64,000 nucleotides of DNA from Lineus longissimus. Taxonomy: Eukaryota; Nemertea; Pilidiophora; Heteronemertea; Lineidae. Location: the NCBI RefSeq assembly GCF_910592395.1, contig NC_088318.1, positions 18,724,349-18,788,348 of the forward strand. Direction: 5' to 3'. The notes under the pieces were generated by a model that was given only the letters and a program-made list of their open reading frames with translations, did no database searches and had not been told where the DNA came from. Shown here piece by piece: positions 1-11,965 of this stretch. Numbering within the stretch: the first letter of the stretch is position 1; each line of letters begins with the position of its first letter. A program made the position numbers and the translations under genes.

Positions 1-911
1 TACAACTGTAATCAATAGCCAACACATCATCTACTGAAGATACTCGCCACATCTCGTCACCGACTCGTGTTTCATCAACACAGAATATCGACCACCATCT
101 CAAACGGCTGGTCATGCTCGGGAAACGTAGTAACACCTCAGTGTCGGAGTGATTAGCTACTGTCACCTCCGGTCACGAAACAAAAGGCGACCTGGGGGCA
201 TTTAGGTGGTCATGCTTCGTCATTACATGGCTGTCGATACAGTATCAATGCCAGCACCTGGGTGGTTCAGGATCTTACCACCGGTATATATTCATTGCTG
301 TTGATGAAGAGATTGGCGGATGAGCATCATTAATCCATTCGAAATTTCTATATTTTAGCCTCCCATGCAGTCCACTTAGCCATCCTGATTGTCTTTCATC
401 AGCCAGTACCGGGTGACAGGACGCGGTCGGTCCACTGTGTCCGGAGTGTACTATATACTGCCATTCGAAGAACGTTCAGGGAACATTTTCAGCAAATCAA
501 TATCAATGTCTTCAGGCATCAATGGTGCACCTCTTTTGTCAGCAGACGACTATCAGATGTCGTCTGCTTCGTCCATTTACGGCATTGATATTCCATAATA
601 CCATAATGCGTCTTCACGGTGCGTCATTACCCTCGACACCCGTTAAGTCACTCCGCTGACCACTTACCAATGATGATCTCATCTGCTAATCTGCTAATAG
701 CTAATAATGACGATGACGGAGATAAGCCCACAGTATTGGCGTAGTCCGGGGGGCCAAACTCTATTTAGTCTCATGTTTGTCTTTGGTACCAAATTTGTTA
801 AAGGTTTAAAGGAGACTAAGGGCGGTGTCAGGTAGGTCAAATCAAGTTACACAAAGTCGCCAAAGGTGTCTCTCCATGGTAAATCGGAACATCCTGTGCT
901 GCCGTCGAGGC
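1..911. other. Intergenic, no recognised gene
   Basis: No reading frame here resembles a known family and none can be linked into a spliced model. The longest open stretch (389-598, +) is under 70 codons and looks like chance. Confidence 0.5.
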
Positions 912-1632
912 TGTTCAAGAAACAAGTAACCAGCAATTGGGGCATAGAGGGTTGAACCCTGTTCAAGAAGCAAGTAACCAGTAAGTGGGGCATAGAGGGT
1001 TGAACCCTGTTCAAGAAGCAAGTAACCAGTAAGTGGGGCATAGAGGGTTGTACCCTGTTCAAGAAGCAAGTAACCAGTAAGTGGGGCATAGAGGGTTGAA
1101 CCCTGTTCAAGAAGCAAGTAACCAGTAAGTGGGGCATAGAGGGTTGAACCCTGTTCAAGAAGCAAGTAACCAGTAAGTGGGGCATAGAGGGTTGTACCCT
1201 GTTCAAGAAGCAAGTAACCAGTAAGTGGGGCATAGAGGGTTGTACCCTGTTCAAGAAGCAAGTAACCAGTAAGTGGGGCATAGAGGGTTGAACCCTGTTC
1301 AAGAAGCAAGTAACCAGTAAGTGGGGCATAGAGGGTTGTACCCTGTTCAAGAAGCAAGTAACCAGTAAGTGGGGCATAGAGGGTTGTACCCTGTTCAAGA
1401 AGCAAGTAACCAGCAAGTAGGGCATAGAGGGTTGAACCCTGTTCAAGAAGCAAGTAACCAGTAAGTGGGGCATAGAGGGTTGAACCCTGTTCAAGAAGCA
1501 AGTAACCAGTAAGTGGGGCATAGAGGGTTGAACCCTGTTCAAGAAGCAAGTAACCAGTAAAAGGGGCATAAAGGGTTGAACCCTGTTCAAGAAGCCAGTA
1601 ACCAGTAAGTGGGGCATAGAGGGTCGAACCCT
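912..1632. repeat. 48-bp minisatellite, 15 copies
   Basis: Fifteen near-identical head-to-tail 48-bp units. They vary mainly at one A/T site (gttgaaccct versus gttgtaccct) and in the first and last copies. Because 48 is a multiple of 3, two minus-strand frames stay open through the array and give 16-residue repeats; I read these as a consequence of the period, not as genes. Most units contain the hexamer GTAAGT on the + strand, a consensus 5' splice site, as in other arrays of this window. Confidence 0.95.
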
Positions 1633-4600
1633 ACCTGACCTACTTGGTATTTAGGCCCTCAACTCGTCGTGACTAATGCATTTCGACGTATTTTGATTGC
1701 TATCTCGCCAATGCTTACTCAAACGCCCTGGCTGGTTGTGGCTTGATTTGTGTTACAAAAAAGTTTGTGGAAAAGATAACAAAAAATGCCTACTTACAAA
1801 TCCTCGTTTTCCTTAAATTGATGTTCCGAACGGTAGTGGTCTCTCTTTGTCCGGATGAGGAAAGACCCACTACTCTCTATGTAGTAGGGCCTATGTTTTC
1901 GAATACTATCGTACAAATATCCCTCTTGCATAGATCCTAAGACGGAGCTCTTACCAACCAACCGACTGCTCACTGGTATTCCTTTTGAACTTTTCAAGGA
2001 TGTGTTCTGCATGGGTCTGCTGATGTGTTTATAATATGTCACACGCGTCAGTGTTTAAAGACCCATGATGTCCTCACATGGGGCGATATTGGAACACCAA
2101 AACATTAGAGCAGGCGGTTAAGGTTTGTTCTGAATGGCCTTTTAAAGCTTGTGCAAATCAAACTCCCGCATGTCGTTCCTGATGAGTTGAAAATCGGGCA
2201 AAATGAGTGTCGTTTCCGCATATGCATTCGGACTTCAGCCTTGATATGGGCCGTCTTCAGTACCATATGTTGAGGGGCACTGGAATGTCCGGTATGCTTC
2301 AGATCTAATGAATACCTTTATCTTTTTATTTTAAAAGGATCATGGAAATAACTCGCTCGTTCTTGTGACTCGTGAACCCTTTGTAACCCATAAACCGATG
2401 AGTTGATTATTAAAGCAAAAAAAAACTTACGACTCTCTACCTTTAAACCTAGATAGAATGTTGTGATCTATACCTGAAATAAGTACATATAGGCCTAATA
2501 AACCTGTTTAAGGACATTCGAAGAGGCTTACATCGTCTTCTGCTTGCTTTGCGTTGTATTGAAGTCACGCTGGGTCTGTTTACGCTCTTAAATGGATTTC
2601 TCAGAGCGTGTGGGGCGTTCTGGTCTATAAGGATAAGTATAGCAGCAGTGTGTCATACGCTGTTCGTTATATCTATATGTCCTATTCACATTTTTGATAG
2701 ATATAAAGCTAAAGTAACGTCAAGTCAGATTTAAAGGATATGGAGTTGCAATTAAAAAGGGATTGTTGCAGCATACCATGGACTTCAGGCCAACACTCCG
2801 CAACGTATGCGAGTGGAAGACTCTGGTTTTTCGAGGATGCATGAAATGTTGACATGCAGCTCCCTTTAAAGTCGTTCTGTCCATATCTCTCTTTCAGACG
2901 TCAAACATTATAGCCTAGTTAGTAAGCTTGACGAAGACCACTAGGTCATCCCCAGGGGATGGACCGTCATGATCCTGTCGAGATCATTTACAAAACACTA
3001 TCTAGACAAGTCACGTAGGAAATGTCATTAAAAAATAATAAGATGGTCTTCCTGATCATGAACCTTGTCCCCAACATCGATGAAAGCAATGCCATACATC
3101 AGCAGTGATATCTACATCAAACATTGGCCTTGGAGGCGAGGCCGTCGTCTGCTCCTTGGCGTCATGGCGCCGTGTTGACGCCGTGACTCAGCCGAAGATA
3201 ATCCTTAAAAACCTCCCTCTACAAGTGACTGGAGACCAAGCTGGCGACTCATATTAGCAAATTGATGGGATTACATATTGTTATTTTTCATCCTCGGATT
3301 ACAGAGTGCATCTGAAATTCTCCATCAAAGATGGCGGCGATTGGTCTGAAAGCGAGGTGGGTTGTTATGGTCGCCTGACTCACTCGGTGAGGCAGACGTT
3401 TTACAAATCTCATTTTGCTCGCCTTTCAATTAGCACTCAAGAGTGATGTGTCGTTATTAGCCTTAATGGTCACATAAGGAAGTGTAGTTTACCACTCTCA
3501 AGGGACAACTCAAATTCATAAAAGTAGGCTAATGTCGTTGCAACCCAATGCCAAGAAACCGTCTTATATTTTCCTGGGAGTGCGTCAAACGTCAGCTTAG
3601 TATCGCGCCATGAAAAAAAGAATGTCTCAAGAATATCTTCTTTCGCTCAACTCACCATAGTCAAAACAGTTACATGTATATTGTTGTTGTTTGTTTTTCA
3701 TGTTTTTCATGTTTTTGTGCTTCTTTGCTACTGATATCGTGATCCATGCTCCGGAAATAAGAAAGCAATGGACAATAAATACGTTTTTTGTCTATCCTTT
3801 GGTACACATTACCTGGACCAGAGAAATCATCATTTCGAGCCAATAAAAGAATAACCGGGCTCGTTTTCCGATTGTCAGTGATACGGCGTAATCGTATCAT
3901 TCCGCGCTCATGGTTTTTTGGAGCGAGCTGGGGGGGGGGGGGGGGGGGGGGGGGAACACGGCCAATGAGTCACGGCAGGTTTTTCGCTTGTTGCCTGAAT
4001 CACGAAATGTACTAGGATTCGACAGATCGATAGGAAAACAATGTAAGGCTAATCGAGAAGAATCCAAAGACAACACGACACCTGTCAAGGAGAGTTCTTC
4101 ACAGTCCATTCCCTCCCATCCTGGCCGGCCACGAATGTGGCTTGTCTCTTGTCGCCTGAGTTGATTCATTCAGTGTGTCCGAGAGATTTTTCGACATACT
4201 TTTAATTGACGAAGCCTAGGAAAACATTTTGCCATAGACCCCACTGTTGCCCAATGAAATGAACAGGAACTGATCGTGAACGAGCATTCAGAGCAGCAAA
4301 TCTGTCAGTGTTTACGGACACATACCGAATAGATAAGCAACAATGACCCTAGATATCAGAGGTCAAGATATCAGCCAAGTGGTGTATACAAACCTTGTCT
4401 GATTGACACCTTCCAATCAACACACCAATGAACTCCTGGTTGACAGCCGCCGGGAACCGCAGTGGCATTCTTTCCACTCTGACCCCTAAAGTAAACCGCC
4501 ATGACTACGCAAAAAACTTGACTTTGGCATATTGAAATTCAGTTCGAACCATAAACGCGATGGTATGCATGTTCAGTGAAATGCGGATTAAAATATATTT

Positions 4601-4835
4601 TGGAGAGGAAATTCTTCAGATACCGAGCTTTCTGCTGAGAAACTATAAAACCGCCTTACACGACAAGACCTCACGACAGCGGACTGATCAAAAATGGCCG
4701 CAATCACATGACACCCAGAGGCACTTTCTTAACCTGTTTGATCTGTGTCAAAGATTAGATCTCAATTATCCCCACCACTTCAGACGGCTATTTAATTGGA
4801 GATTCTGCTCGGTCCCGCTTAATGAATTGATAATC
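1633..4835. other. Intergenic, upstream of kinase gene
   Basis: AT-rich sequence with short chance frames only. The one distinct feature is the G25 tract at 3930-3954. The reading frame of the kinase's first exon stays open back to 4560, but it has no family similarity before the ATG at 4836. Confidence 0.45.
3930..3954 (+). repeat. Homopolymer tract G25
   Basis: An uninterrupted run of 25 G. It could form G-quadruplex structures, and its exact length is likely to be unreliable in an assembly. Confidence 0.9.
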
Positions 4836-7800
4836 ATGACTTTGAAAGGACTTAGAGGATGCCATGCGGACATCTTCATAAACCCGGAGAACGTGGAGAG
4901 AGAAGCGCAACAGATGATACGGATGGTTAGGAAGCATTGGCAGGCGGAGGATGTCCAGTTTGAGGTAGGCCTACCGATCGCCTGGTCTGAATTGACCGTA
5001 TTTCAATGTGTTCACTGTGATTGATTTTAATGTAAAAAAAAACACGAAAGTTCCTGTGCAAATATAGGTCTAACAATGACCCTGTATACTGGTATATCAA
5101 AATAATAATTCGAGGGCAATATAACTAATGCCGATCTACTGGCATTGTACACCGGTCTCCCTCTGTCAAGATCGGAGACGTTTGGACACACACCGCCGAT
5201 AAATCGGCATGAATAGGACCATGGCCCTGTACAGACCGTAATTGTACCAGTAAATTCAGTCCCCTTGATGGAGAGAATAGACCTCTACATCGATGACAGT
5301 TCAAGGTGGATGCGAAAACCATGGCCTCAGTTTATGATAACACTGGGCTCACGCCTGGGCTTTCTCTTCAGGGTTCTAACATATTTGCTGTCCTTTGTTT
5401 CAGAGATGTACAATGAGTTTCGTGAACCGTGTGTATAAAGCTTACGTCCCTGATTCTGAGGATGCGCTCATCTTTCGAGTCTACCCACGCGGACAGTTCG
5501 ACTCAGCCGCCGATAAACTACAAGAGCAGCAAATCACGTGTCTACTGAGCGAACTCAAAATTTGCCCAAGAGTCAACTGCATCTTCCAAAATGGTGTCTG
5601 TTTTGATCACGTGGGTGGCGACATCTTGGATTGGACCGACTTCTCACCTCTCGACGACGTCTGCTTTGCAAAGTGAGTATGTTTCTTCATTTTGAGCAGA
5701 AAAAAAACAAGTGAAAAAAACATTTGGACTTGATTTTTTTTTTCATAAATGTCACAATCTTGCCCTTGGCCAACAAGAAACTGGTCAGCTTTTAGTACCT
5801 CAGAGCCCAAAACAGTATGAGGTAAATGAAAAGCTTTTTTGTGGTTGTGGAAGTGTTCTCTGTCCCAGCTGATTGTGAACCTTCTGTGCCCTTAGTATCT
5901 GTCCCAGCTGAGGACAACCGAGAGAACGGCTCGTTGGTCGAGTGGTACGAGTCACGCTTAGTGTGCAAGAGCTCCCGGCTTCAACTCCCGGGCGAGCAGG
6001 ACAAATAAAAAACATATTAAAGGAAGAACTTTTTATACTTCTTGAATATACATTTCAGGTGCTGCGTCCGCGAACTTGCTAGTTTCCATAGTAACAAAAC
6101 TCGTGATCTTGCCATATCTAAATATGGTATCAAAGAAAAAAACATTATGCCAGACTTTTTCAAATCAATGTTGAAACTTCACCCTCAGAAGTTGCCGACG
6201 ATGGAGGAAGAAATACTCAAGAGGCAAGTAGGGAAATTTCCATTTCTTCTCTTAATTCTATTCAATTTACGATGACTGCCGCCAATTTGCAACAGCCTGG
6301 AGCGAGGTCGGTTCCATCGACATGCTTCAGGTCCGCCCGCCCGAGCCGGCAGGTTGGCTCATTTCAACAACTTGAGTGAGAATATGCAGGTTACCAAAAA
6401 AAAAGAAAAAAGTGCATCGTTTTCAGGCAGGAGATATCTATAGGTCAAATTGGTAGTCATCAGGTGACTACTTTGCCTAGTAAAGGAACTGGACTGTTAA
6501 TACAGCGATGATTATCATAAACACGACCAGTTTCGATAAACTGTGAGCTGGGAGAGACCCGAATCGGTGATTTTTTTTCAAACCTTTCATTTTCCTCTTC
6601 CAATTTCAGGATCCCGACACTTGGAACGTTACGATCTGAACTAGACGTCGCCACTGGTATCATAGATGATCTCGGTCTACCTTTAGTATTGTGCCATCAC
6701 GATCCAAATCCGACAAATATCATCTTCAACAAAAAACTAGGTCCGTAGTCCTCTTAAAGTGGCATCAGCAGTATCGACGCGCAAAAAGCCAACTGCTGGG
6801 GAAAAACTGGCAAAGTTATCAGTACCGGTATGGAGTGGAGATTGTGTGAAATTGCCTCGAGTCGACTTTGGTCCGCCATGCTCAGTAGCCCATTGAAATA
6901 GGCTCCGATTTGCTGTCCTCTTGTGGGACGGGCCAGCTAGGCTTGGACCATTTTTCGGTGTAGAGTAATGTGTTAGGATAATATTCCTGTTGTTTCTTCT
7001 TCAGATAAGTCTACTTTAGTTGATTACGACATCACTGGTTTTGGTTTCGCTGCATATGACTTGGCCTACTTTTTAGTGACGGTAGGCCTTGGTGAGTTTT
7101 GTTAGACATCTTCACGAAGCAATTCATCGAGACACCAAATCGATGCCACTAGTCCCATATCACTTTTGTTAGCAAGTTGACCTGGGGATATCCAATACAA
7201 CGAGTATCGGTCTGTGTATCGCTGGTTCAACCCCGTCCGGCTCAAGCAGACGACTCTCCTACACCAAGCCATGCCAAAACCTACAGGGAGATGTTCTTCA
7301 TTGCAGGTTCGAACCCTGCAGGTCCAGACAGCCCTCGTCGCCAGCCAAATTACTGGAAAGATGTTCTTCGCGAGTATCTCGTAACGAAACGAAGGCCTCA
7401 TGACCCCGGAGTAAGCAGTGATGACGTCACGGTACACGAGATTGAGAAGCTGTATGTTCAGGTTCGAAAAGCTTCAATGGTACGGATATTTTGGAACAAC
7501 CAACTTTGATTTGAAATAAAGACTAGCTTTCTCAGGAATCAATGTTTTAAAATGAGGCCAGGTCAGGACATTTCACAATGGCGACTTTTATGTTTTATTC
7601 TTCAGGCTGTTATGCTCCTTTATGTGTTGCTGTATCTCATTGACGCCACCCTGGCAAAAGCGCCGTACGGATCACCACGTCTTTTTCTCAGGTAAAGTCC
7701 GTCGATACAGCGGCTCTTGCTGGACCACTCGTATAAGAAATCTTTATGAAATAGAGCTTAGAAACTGAAATCACCGAGTCCAGAAGATGCCAGGCCGAAA

Positions 7801-8298
7801 AAAACCCCGGATGTCCTTCGTCGTCTCCGCGTCACGCAGCACGACCCCTGTTGGCGGCGTAGTAAATGCCGAGGTTGGTTAAATGTCATGCGTGAGGTTG
7901 CGGGCCAGGAGGTCACTGTAACTGGGATGTCTCTTTGGAAGAGAGGTTTCATTAGGCACTTGCAGACTCAAATACTATTTGCTGCTAAAATGGCCGAGTT
8001 CAAAGATTTCCTGGTTACGGAATCAGCCGTCCGTTGCATTCAAAGATCGGGCAAGTTATCTTTCAGTCGGCAACCTTCGCGTGTCCTAATTCATGGACGG
8101 AAAACGTCGGAATCATGCTCCGCTCATGCCTTCTGCAGTGTGAACAGAGTGTAATATCCTCATATCAAACTGAAATTGATAGAGCTAAAATGCGAATAAT
8201 GCCGTAAAATGTTTCATTTCAGGATGTCAGGGGACCTTTATACGGATCGGTATCTCAAGGAAAAAGGAGAAATTATGCAGTTAAAGGTGCCAGAGTGA
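4836..8298 (+). CDS. Ethanolamine/choline kinase family protein (8 exons)
   Basis: Exons 4836-4964, 5404-5672, 6059-6223, 6610-6740, 7005-7091, 7307-7479, 7606-7691 and 8223-8298 join in continuous phase to 371 codons plus stop, near the usual size of ETNK proteins. Known role of the family: cytosolic phosphorylation of ethanolamine (or choline) as the first step of the CDP-ethanolamine (Kennedy) pathway. Family features seen: the N-terminal region ending WQAEDVQFE, NRVYKAYV (like TNKLIGCYV), the catalytic loop VLCHHDPNPTNIIFN (about residues 214-228), the metal-binding block VDYDITGFGFAAYDL (about 237-251) and the C-terminal LKVPE. Two usually constant residues differ: the loop is CHHD rather than CHND, and the metal motif ends DYD rather than DYE or DFE. 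Intron 3 is GC-AG (AG/GCAAGT at 6224), the only choice that keeps phase. I placed the start at 4836 because similarity begins there; an in-frame upstream ATG at 4560 exists. Whether it prefers ethanolamine or choline cannot be read from the sequence. Confidence 0.88.
5928..5997 (+). repeat. tRNA-Pro-like pseudogene or SINE head in kinase intron 2
   Basis: About 70 bases resembling tRNA-Pro. They begin GGCTCGTTGGTCGAGTGG (A-box) and end CCCGGGCGAGC, which pairs with the start as an acceptor stem. The B-box is degenerate (GGCTTCAACTCC) and the anticodon stem is imperfect (CACGC/GCAAG). An A-rich stretch follows at about 6001-6020, as in a tRNA-derived SINE. The mismatches make a working tRNA unlikely. 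Confidence 0.55.
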
Positions 8299-8513
8299 TA
8301 CAACTAGGAAGTTTTCAGGAAGTTTGTCACCCCACAGTCATTGAAGTTCGAAATCGAGAAGTGAGTTTGTACTTAATTTCCTTCTCATCAACCCGATCAA
8401 GGCATCTGGACTCTCAAGTTTTAGTCTTGGACTTCGCTGCAACAGTAATGTGGGGGTGTTGCGATATACCAATAATATATATTTCTTGTAAAAAAAATAT
8501 CTGTTCAGATCAA

Positions 8514-9518
8514 TCATACAGATTTCTCACGTTTCGTACATACTAGAAAAGCATTTCCTAAATCTTTCCGAAATTTCTTGCTGCACAAACAGTAAAGATA
8601 CAAATTCACCGAATTGTTGATCGCATACATGGCCGCAGTTACCTTGAACCTGAAGAAGGTCAATGCTTGCTGTTCAGGGGTCAAGGTCGTCACTGCGTTG
8701 AGATTGTAGTACCATAAACCTGTCATGAAAACAAATGGGAACACCAGCAACAGATATGTTATGGTGACTATGACGACCATCGCCATAACTGTTGCCTCAT
8801 CCTTGTCTTTTCTGTCATGTGTTGTCAGCGATTTGACATGTGCGCCTCTCCTTTTTATCCGGAAGTAAATGCAGCCATTGAAAAATACAATCAAAACAAA
8901 TGGAGAAATTTGGCAAATGGCAGTGTAACTTTGCATATATGCATTAGCGACGTCTATCGGCAGAGTAAAATAACAACTGGAACCCTGGACACTTAAACTT
9001 GCTTTGAAATATACAATAAAAGGAACAGAAAATGCTATGAAAGAGAGGAGCATTGCTGCAATGTAGAACTTTGCTGCCTTCAATGTACACCAAATGCCTG
9101 CTTTCAGTGGGAACACGACGGCTACGAATCTCGTGTACGTCATCAATACGACTGCCCAGTTCGACATGGTGGTCGCAATGACGCCTACCCCCTGCAAGAC
9201 AGCGCAGAATGGGTCACCGAGCGCCGCCACGAGGTAGGGCAATACACCACTGACATAGCTCGGGATGTAACTGACCAAGGACACCATGTCTGCTACTGCT
9301 AAACACTGCAGGTACAAGCAGCAGACGATGTTTTTGTATCTTGGGTTCGCCATGACGACAATGACAAGAACATTATTGAAGAGACCTGCGGCGATGATGG
9401 TCGGGAAGATGTAATCGCTGAGAAAGATAGACACAACCGAATAGATATCCAATAATGCGTCATATCCGCCGGACGTATTAAGGTTATTGTTGGTTTTCTC
9501 GGTTAATGAAGAAGCCAT
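8514..9518 (-). CDS. Class A (rhodopsin-like) GPCR, single exon
   Basis: One uninterrupted 334-residue frame with seven hydrophobic segments. Seen: TM1 with GLFNNVLVIVV (usual GN replaced by NN), TM2 with LAVADMV, a TM3-start Cys (DPFCAVL) that can pair with an ECL2 Cys (GSSCYF), TM6 with the FPF of LLLVFPFVFM, and TM7 NSVNLYLYC. The DRY motif after TM3 is replaced by TRF (MTYTRFVAVVFP) and NPxxY is not intact. Predicted plasma-membrane receptor. The arrangement recalls invertebrate orphan peptide receptors of the FMRFamide/myosuppressin type, but I cannot assign a ligand. It lies tail to tail with the kinase gene, with 215 bp between stop codons. The lack of introns fits an expanded, possibly retroposed, receptor family. 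Confidence 0.88.
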   Translation of the reverse strand: MASSLTEKTNNNLNTSGGYDALLDIYSVVSIFLSDYIFPTIIAAGLFNNVLVIVVMANPRYKNIVCCLYLQCLAVADMVSLVSYIPSYVSGVLPYLVAALGDPFCAVLQGVGVIATTMSNWAVVLMTYTRFVAVVFPLKAGIWCTLKAAKFYIAAMLLSFIAFSVPFIVYFKASLSVQGSSCYFTLPIDVANAYMQSYTAICQISPFVLIVFFNGCIYFRIKRRGAHVKSLTTHDRKDKDEATVMAMVVIVTITYLLLVFPFVFMTGLWYYNLNAVTTLTPEQQALTFFRFKVTAAMYAINNSVNLYLYCLCSKKFRKDLGNAFLVCTKREKSV

Positions 9519-11121
9519 TTTGCGTCGATCATCACTGCTTCACAGGGAAGTTGTCCATCTTCGATGTGGCAAGCGCCGACTTCTTTTGGCAAGCGCCGAC
9601 TTCTCGGCAATTTTATTGCCCAGGCCGCTGTAGCCAGGTTTGCGATGCGAACATGGTAACTGACAACATATGGTCACTACATTACCCTAAGCTAACGGAG
9701 ACGCACTCAGTCAAAGGGAGCAGGAATAACCTGTTACATGTACTTCATAGTATCTCAAAGATCTCGAAATAACTTGGTTATTGATAAATGTAATTGAAAT
9801 TTAAAATAGCTCCTTCTGGTTCAAATGTTAAATCCCCAAGGCCATATTCTCACAGTACATATTGCAGTCATATGAGAATACATGTACAATGAACTGTGCG
9901 GTAGATGTACTGTTTCAATCGTCGCAAACTGCCTAAAATGGCAAGTTTTCTCAGGTACCGGTACGGCAGTGGCGTGTGCCTTTTTCATTGAAACGACCTC
10001 GCACGACCGGCACCGGCACATATCGTCGGTGATGATGGAGAGAGCGGTAGCCGGTACATATTCAGCACGGTTCACTATAAGCAGTTCAATGTGATTATGA
10101 CGCGACGAGAGCAAATATCACGGGTGGGGCGGAAATACGCCATATTACTGGCATCATCGACGCCAACAACTTTTTCTTTTGACCCTGCCTGAGTCTTTCA
10201 AAACAACTTATTGATTGACTCTGACCCTGCTGACCTCGATTTTTAAAAACTTTAAAAAAAGGCCATTCAAATGTTAAATCAACGGCAAAGATAATCTTTT
10301 ATATCACTGAGGCATATGAACACGATATGTTGAGAAAAATCTGCACAACTATCGAAATATACGATTACTTGGATCTATTTCGGACAATCACTCTGCCACC
10401 TGCGCGACCTTGCCACAATCGCGGCGCGCTCGTTTGTATACCGCATATAAGAGGCAAATAAAATCCCGTTTAGGCATGACAGCCTTGACGGTTCAGCGCT
10501 AAGAGTGTTTGACTGTGGATCGGCAGGTCACGGGTTCGACTCCCGGTGAATCTGCCACAGTTTTCTCTTTTTTACTTCTTCCTTATCTTGTTATCTAATC
10601 ATCCATGTACAGATGTCAACATTTTCATTATTATCATTATCATACCCCGCACCCAAACTTTTCAAACTGCAGCACATATACTGACTCCGGGTGTTCGAGT
10701 AGGCCTACTACCGATCGAGGATGGTTCGAATCGACAGCTGATATTTTCGAGGATGCATTGGAGCAAAAAAGTATTAGTGTCGGACCGTGACTGTTCCAAT
10801 GTGTCCACTGGGTTTGTCATATGAGAATACATGTACAATGAACTGAAGATAGCAAACTCCAAGACTAGCACGTGTCATTACCTCATTATAATAACGGATT
10901 TTCATTGGTTCCTGGAGGAGGTTGACATGCGCTCCCTAGCCCCATGTGATATGTACCACGGCGCGAGATAAAACGAGATTGCAAGAAACGTCCTCGTCCC
11001 TAAGATCCAGGGATTCCAAGATCCAGGCAAAAAGAAGCTGGGTGCTGTTTGTCTAGTGTAATGGCACCAAGGGTGCTCGATCTCGAATCTGGGTACCATT
11101 TGTCGGCACCCAGGACGACAT
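9519..11121. other. Intergenic between GPCR and inverted-repeat element
   Basis: No gene recognised. A 30-base sequence beginning GTCATATGAGAATACATGTA occurs twice as a direct repeat (about 9868-9897 and 10816-10845). An 18-bp duplication (TGGCAAGCGCCGACTTCT) lies near 9568-9605, just upstream of the GPCR start. A tRNA-like remnant lies at 10484-10557. Confidence 0.5.
10484..10557 (+). repeat. tRNA-derived remnant
   Basis: Contains a good RNA polymerase III B-box (GGTTCGACTCC, stem CGGG/CCCG) and an A-box-like stretch (GTTCAGCGCTAAGAGTG). The middle resembles an anticodon arm (TTGACTGTGGATC). The 5' end does not pair with the 3' end to form a full acceptor stem, so this is probably a tRNA pseudogene or SINE head, not a working tRNA. 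Confidence 0.4.
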
Positions 11122-11965
11122 CTATGGGCGGTTATTTCCGCATTAAATGATGTCCTCAAACGCGTCTTTATAACTGGCGACTCGTGTGTATGTGTGTAGA
11201 GCAACCCGTGCGTACAGAGCAAAACGCGCGTATCTAACTCGCGACCCCTACAAAGAACATAACGCGAATGTATAACTACTGTCGCATAAACGTGCCGTCG
11301 GATAACTAGTGTCGGATAACTAGTGTCGGATAAGTGCTGTCGGATAACTGCTGTCGCATATAAGGTTCCTCAGCCTCCCGCATCGCGGCGCTCTTGTGTC
11401 TTGATGATTATTGTTTTTGCTCTAAGCGACATACGATTTACCAATTGGTAGGTAACTGTAATGTAGTAGGCGCACTTCAAATGGCCTTGCTTTTGCACTT
11501 AGCAGACCGTGTTAAGCGCGTTCTCGTTGAGGTGGAAATATGTATAGAACGACAGGTAAATTTAGAACGCAAATTCACAACGTCTTGCAGCATGCGTGCT
11601 GCCCGCTGGAGCACATGTGGATCTTGATTAGTAGCCATTTTTCTCTTCTGTCTCAAACTCGGGATTACGTCGCTTAGAACAAAAGTAATAATAACTAGCG
11701 CCGCGATGCGGGAGGCTGAGGAACCTTATATGCGACAGCAGTTATCCGACAGCACTTATCTGACACTAGTTATCCGACACTAGTTATCCGACGGCACGTT
11801 TATGCGACAGTAGTTATACATTCGCGTTATGTTCTTTGTAGGGGTCGCGAGTTAGATACGCGCGTTTTGCTCTGTACGCACGGGTTGCTCTACACACACA
11901 CACGAGTCGCCAGTTATAAAGACGCATTTTAGGACATCATATAATGCGGAAATAACCGCCCATAG
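11122..11965. mobile_element. Non-autonomous inverted-repeat element, about 300-bp arms
   Basis: The left arm (about 11122-11430) and right arm (about 11669-11965) are reverse complements over almost their whole length. The outer ends read CTATGGGCGGTTATTTCCGC and its complement. The arms contain short sub-repeats (several GTCGGATAACT-type units) and a purine/pyrimidine run. The roughly 240-bp centre has a short frame with no recognised transposase motif. No clear target duplication is visible. It looks like a foldback element or long-arm MITE mobilised in trans. Confidence 0.8.

Noticed and set aside
842-1617. Two long overlapping minus-strand frames (235 and 256 codons) of perfect 16-residue repeats
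   Set aside because: They follow automatically from a 48-bp tandem repeat without stops; two frames read the same DNA, with no domain, no splice partners and no homologue recognised.
7300-7330. tRNA B-box-like GGTTCGAACCC
   Set aside because: Lies inside kinase exon 6 at the acceptor and has no A-box or stems around it.
7888-8154. 88-codon + strand frame (MREVAGQEV...) in the last kinase intron
   Set aside because: The exons at 7606-7691 and 8223-8298 join in phase and match the family end without it; no similarity was seen.
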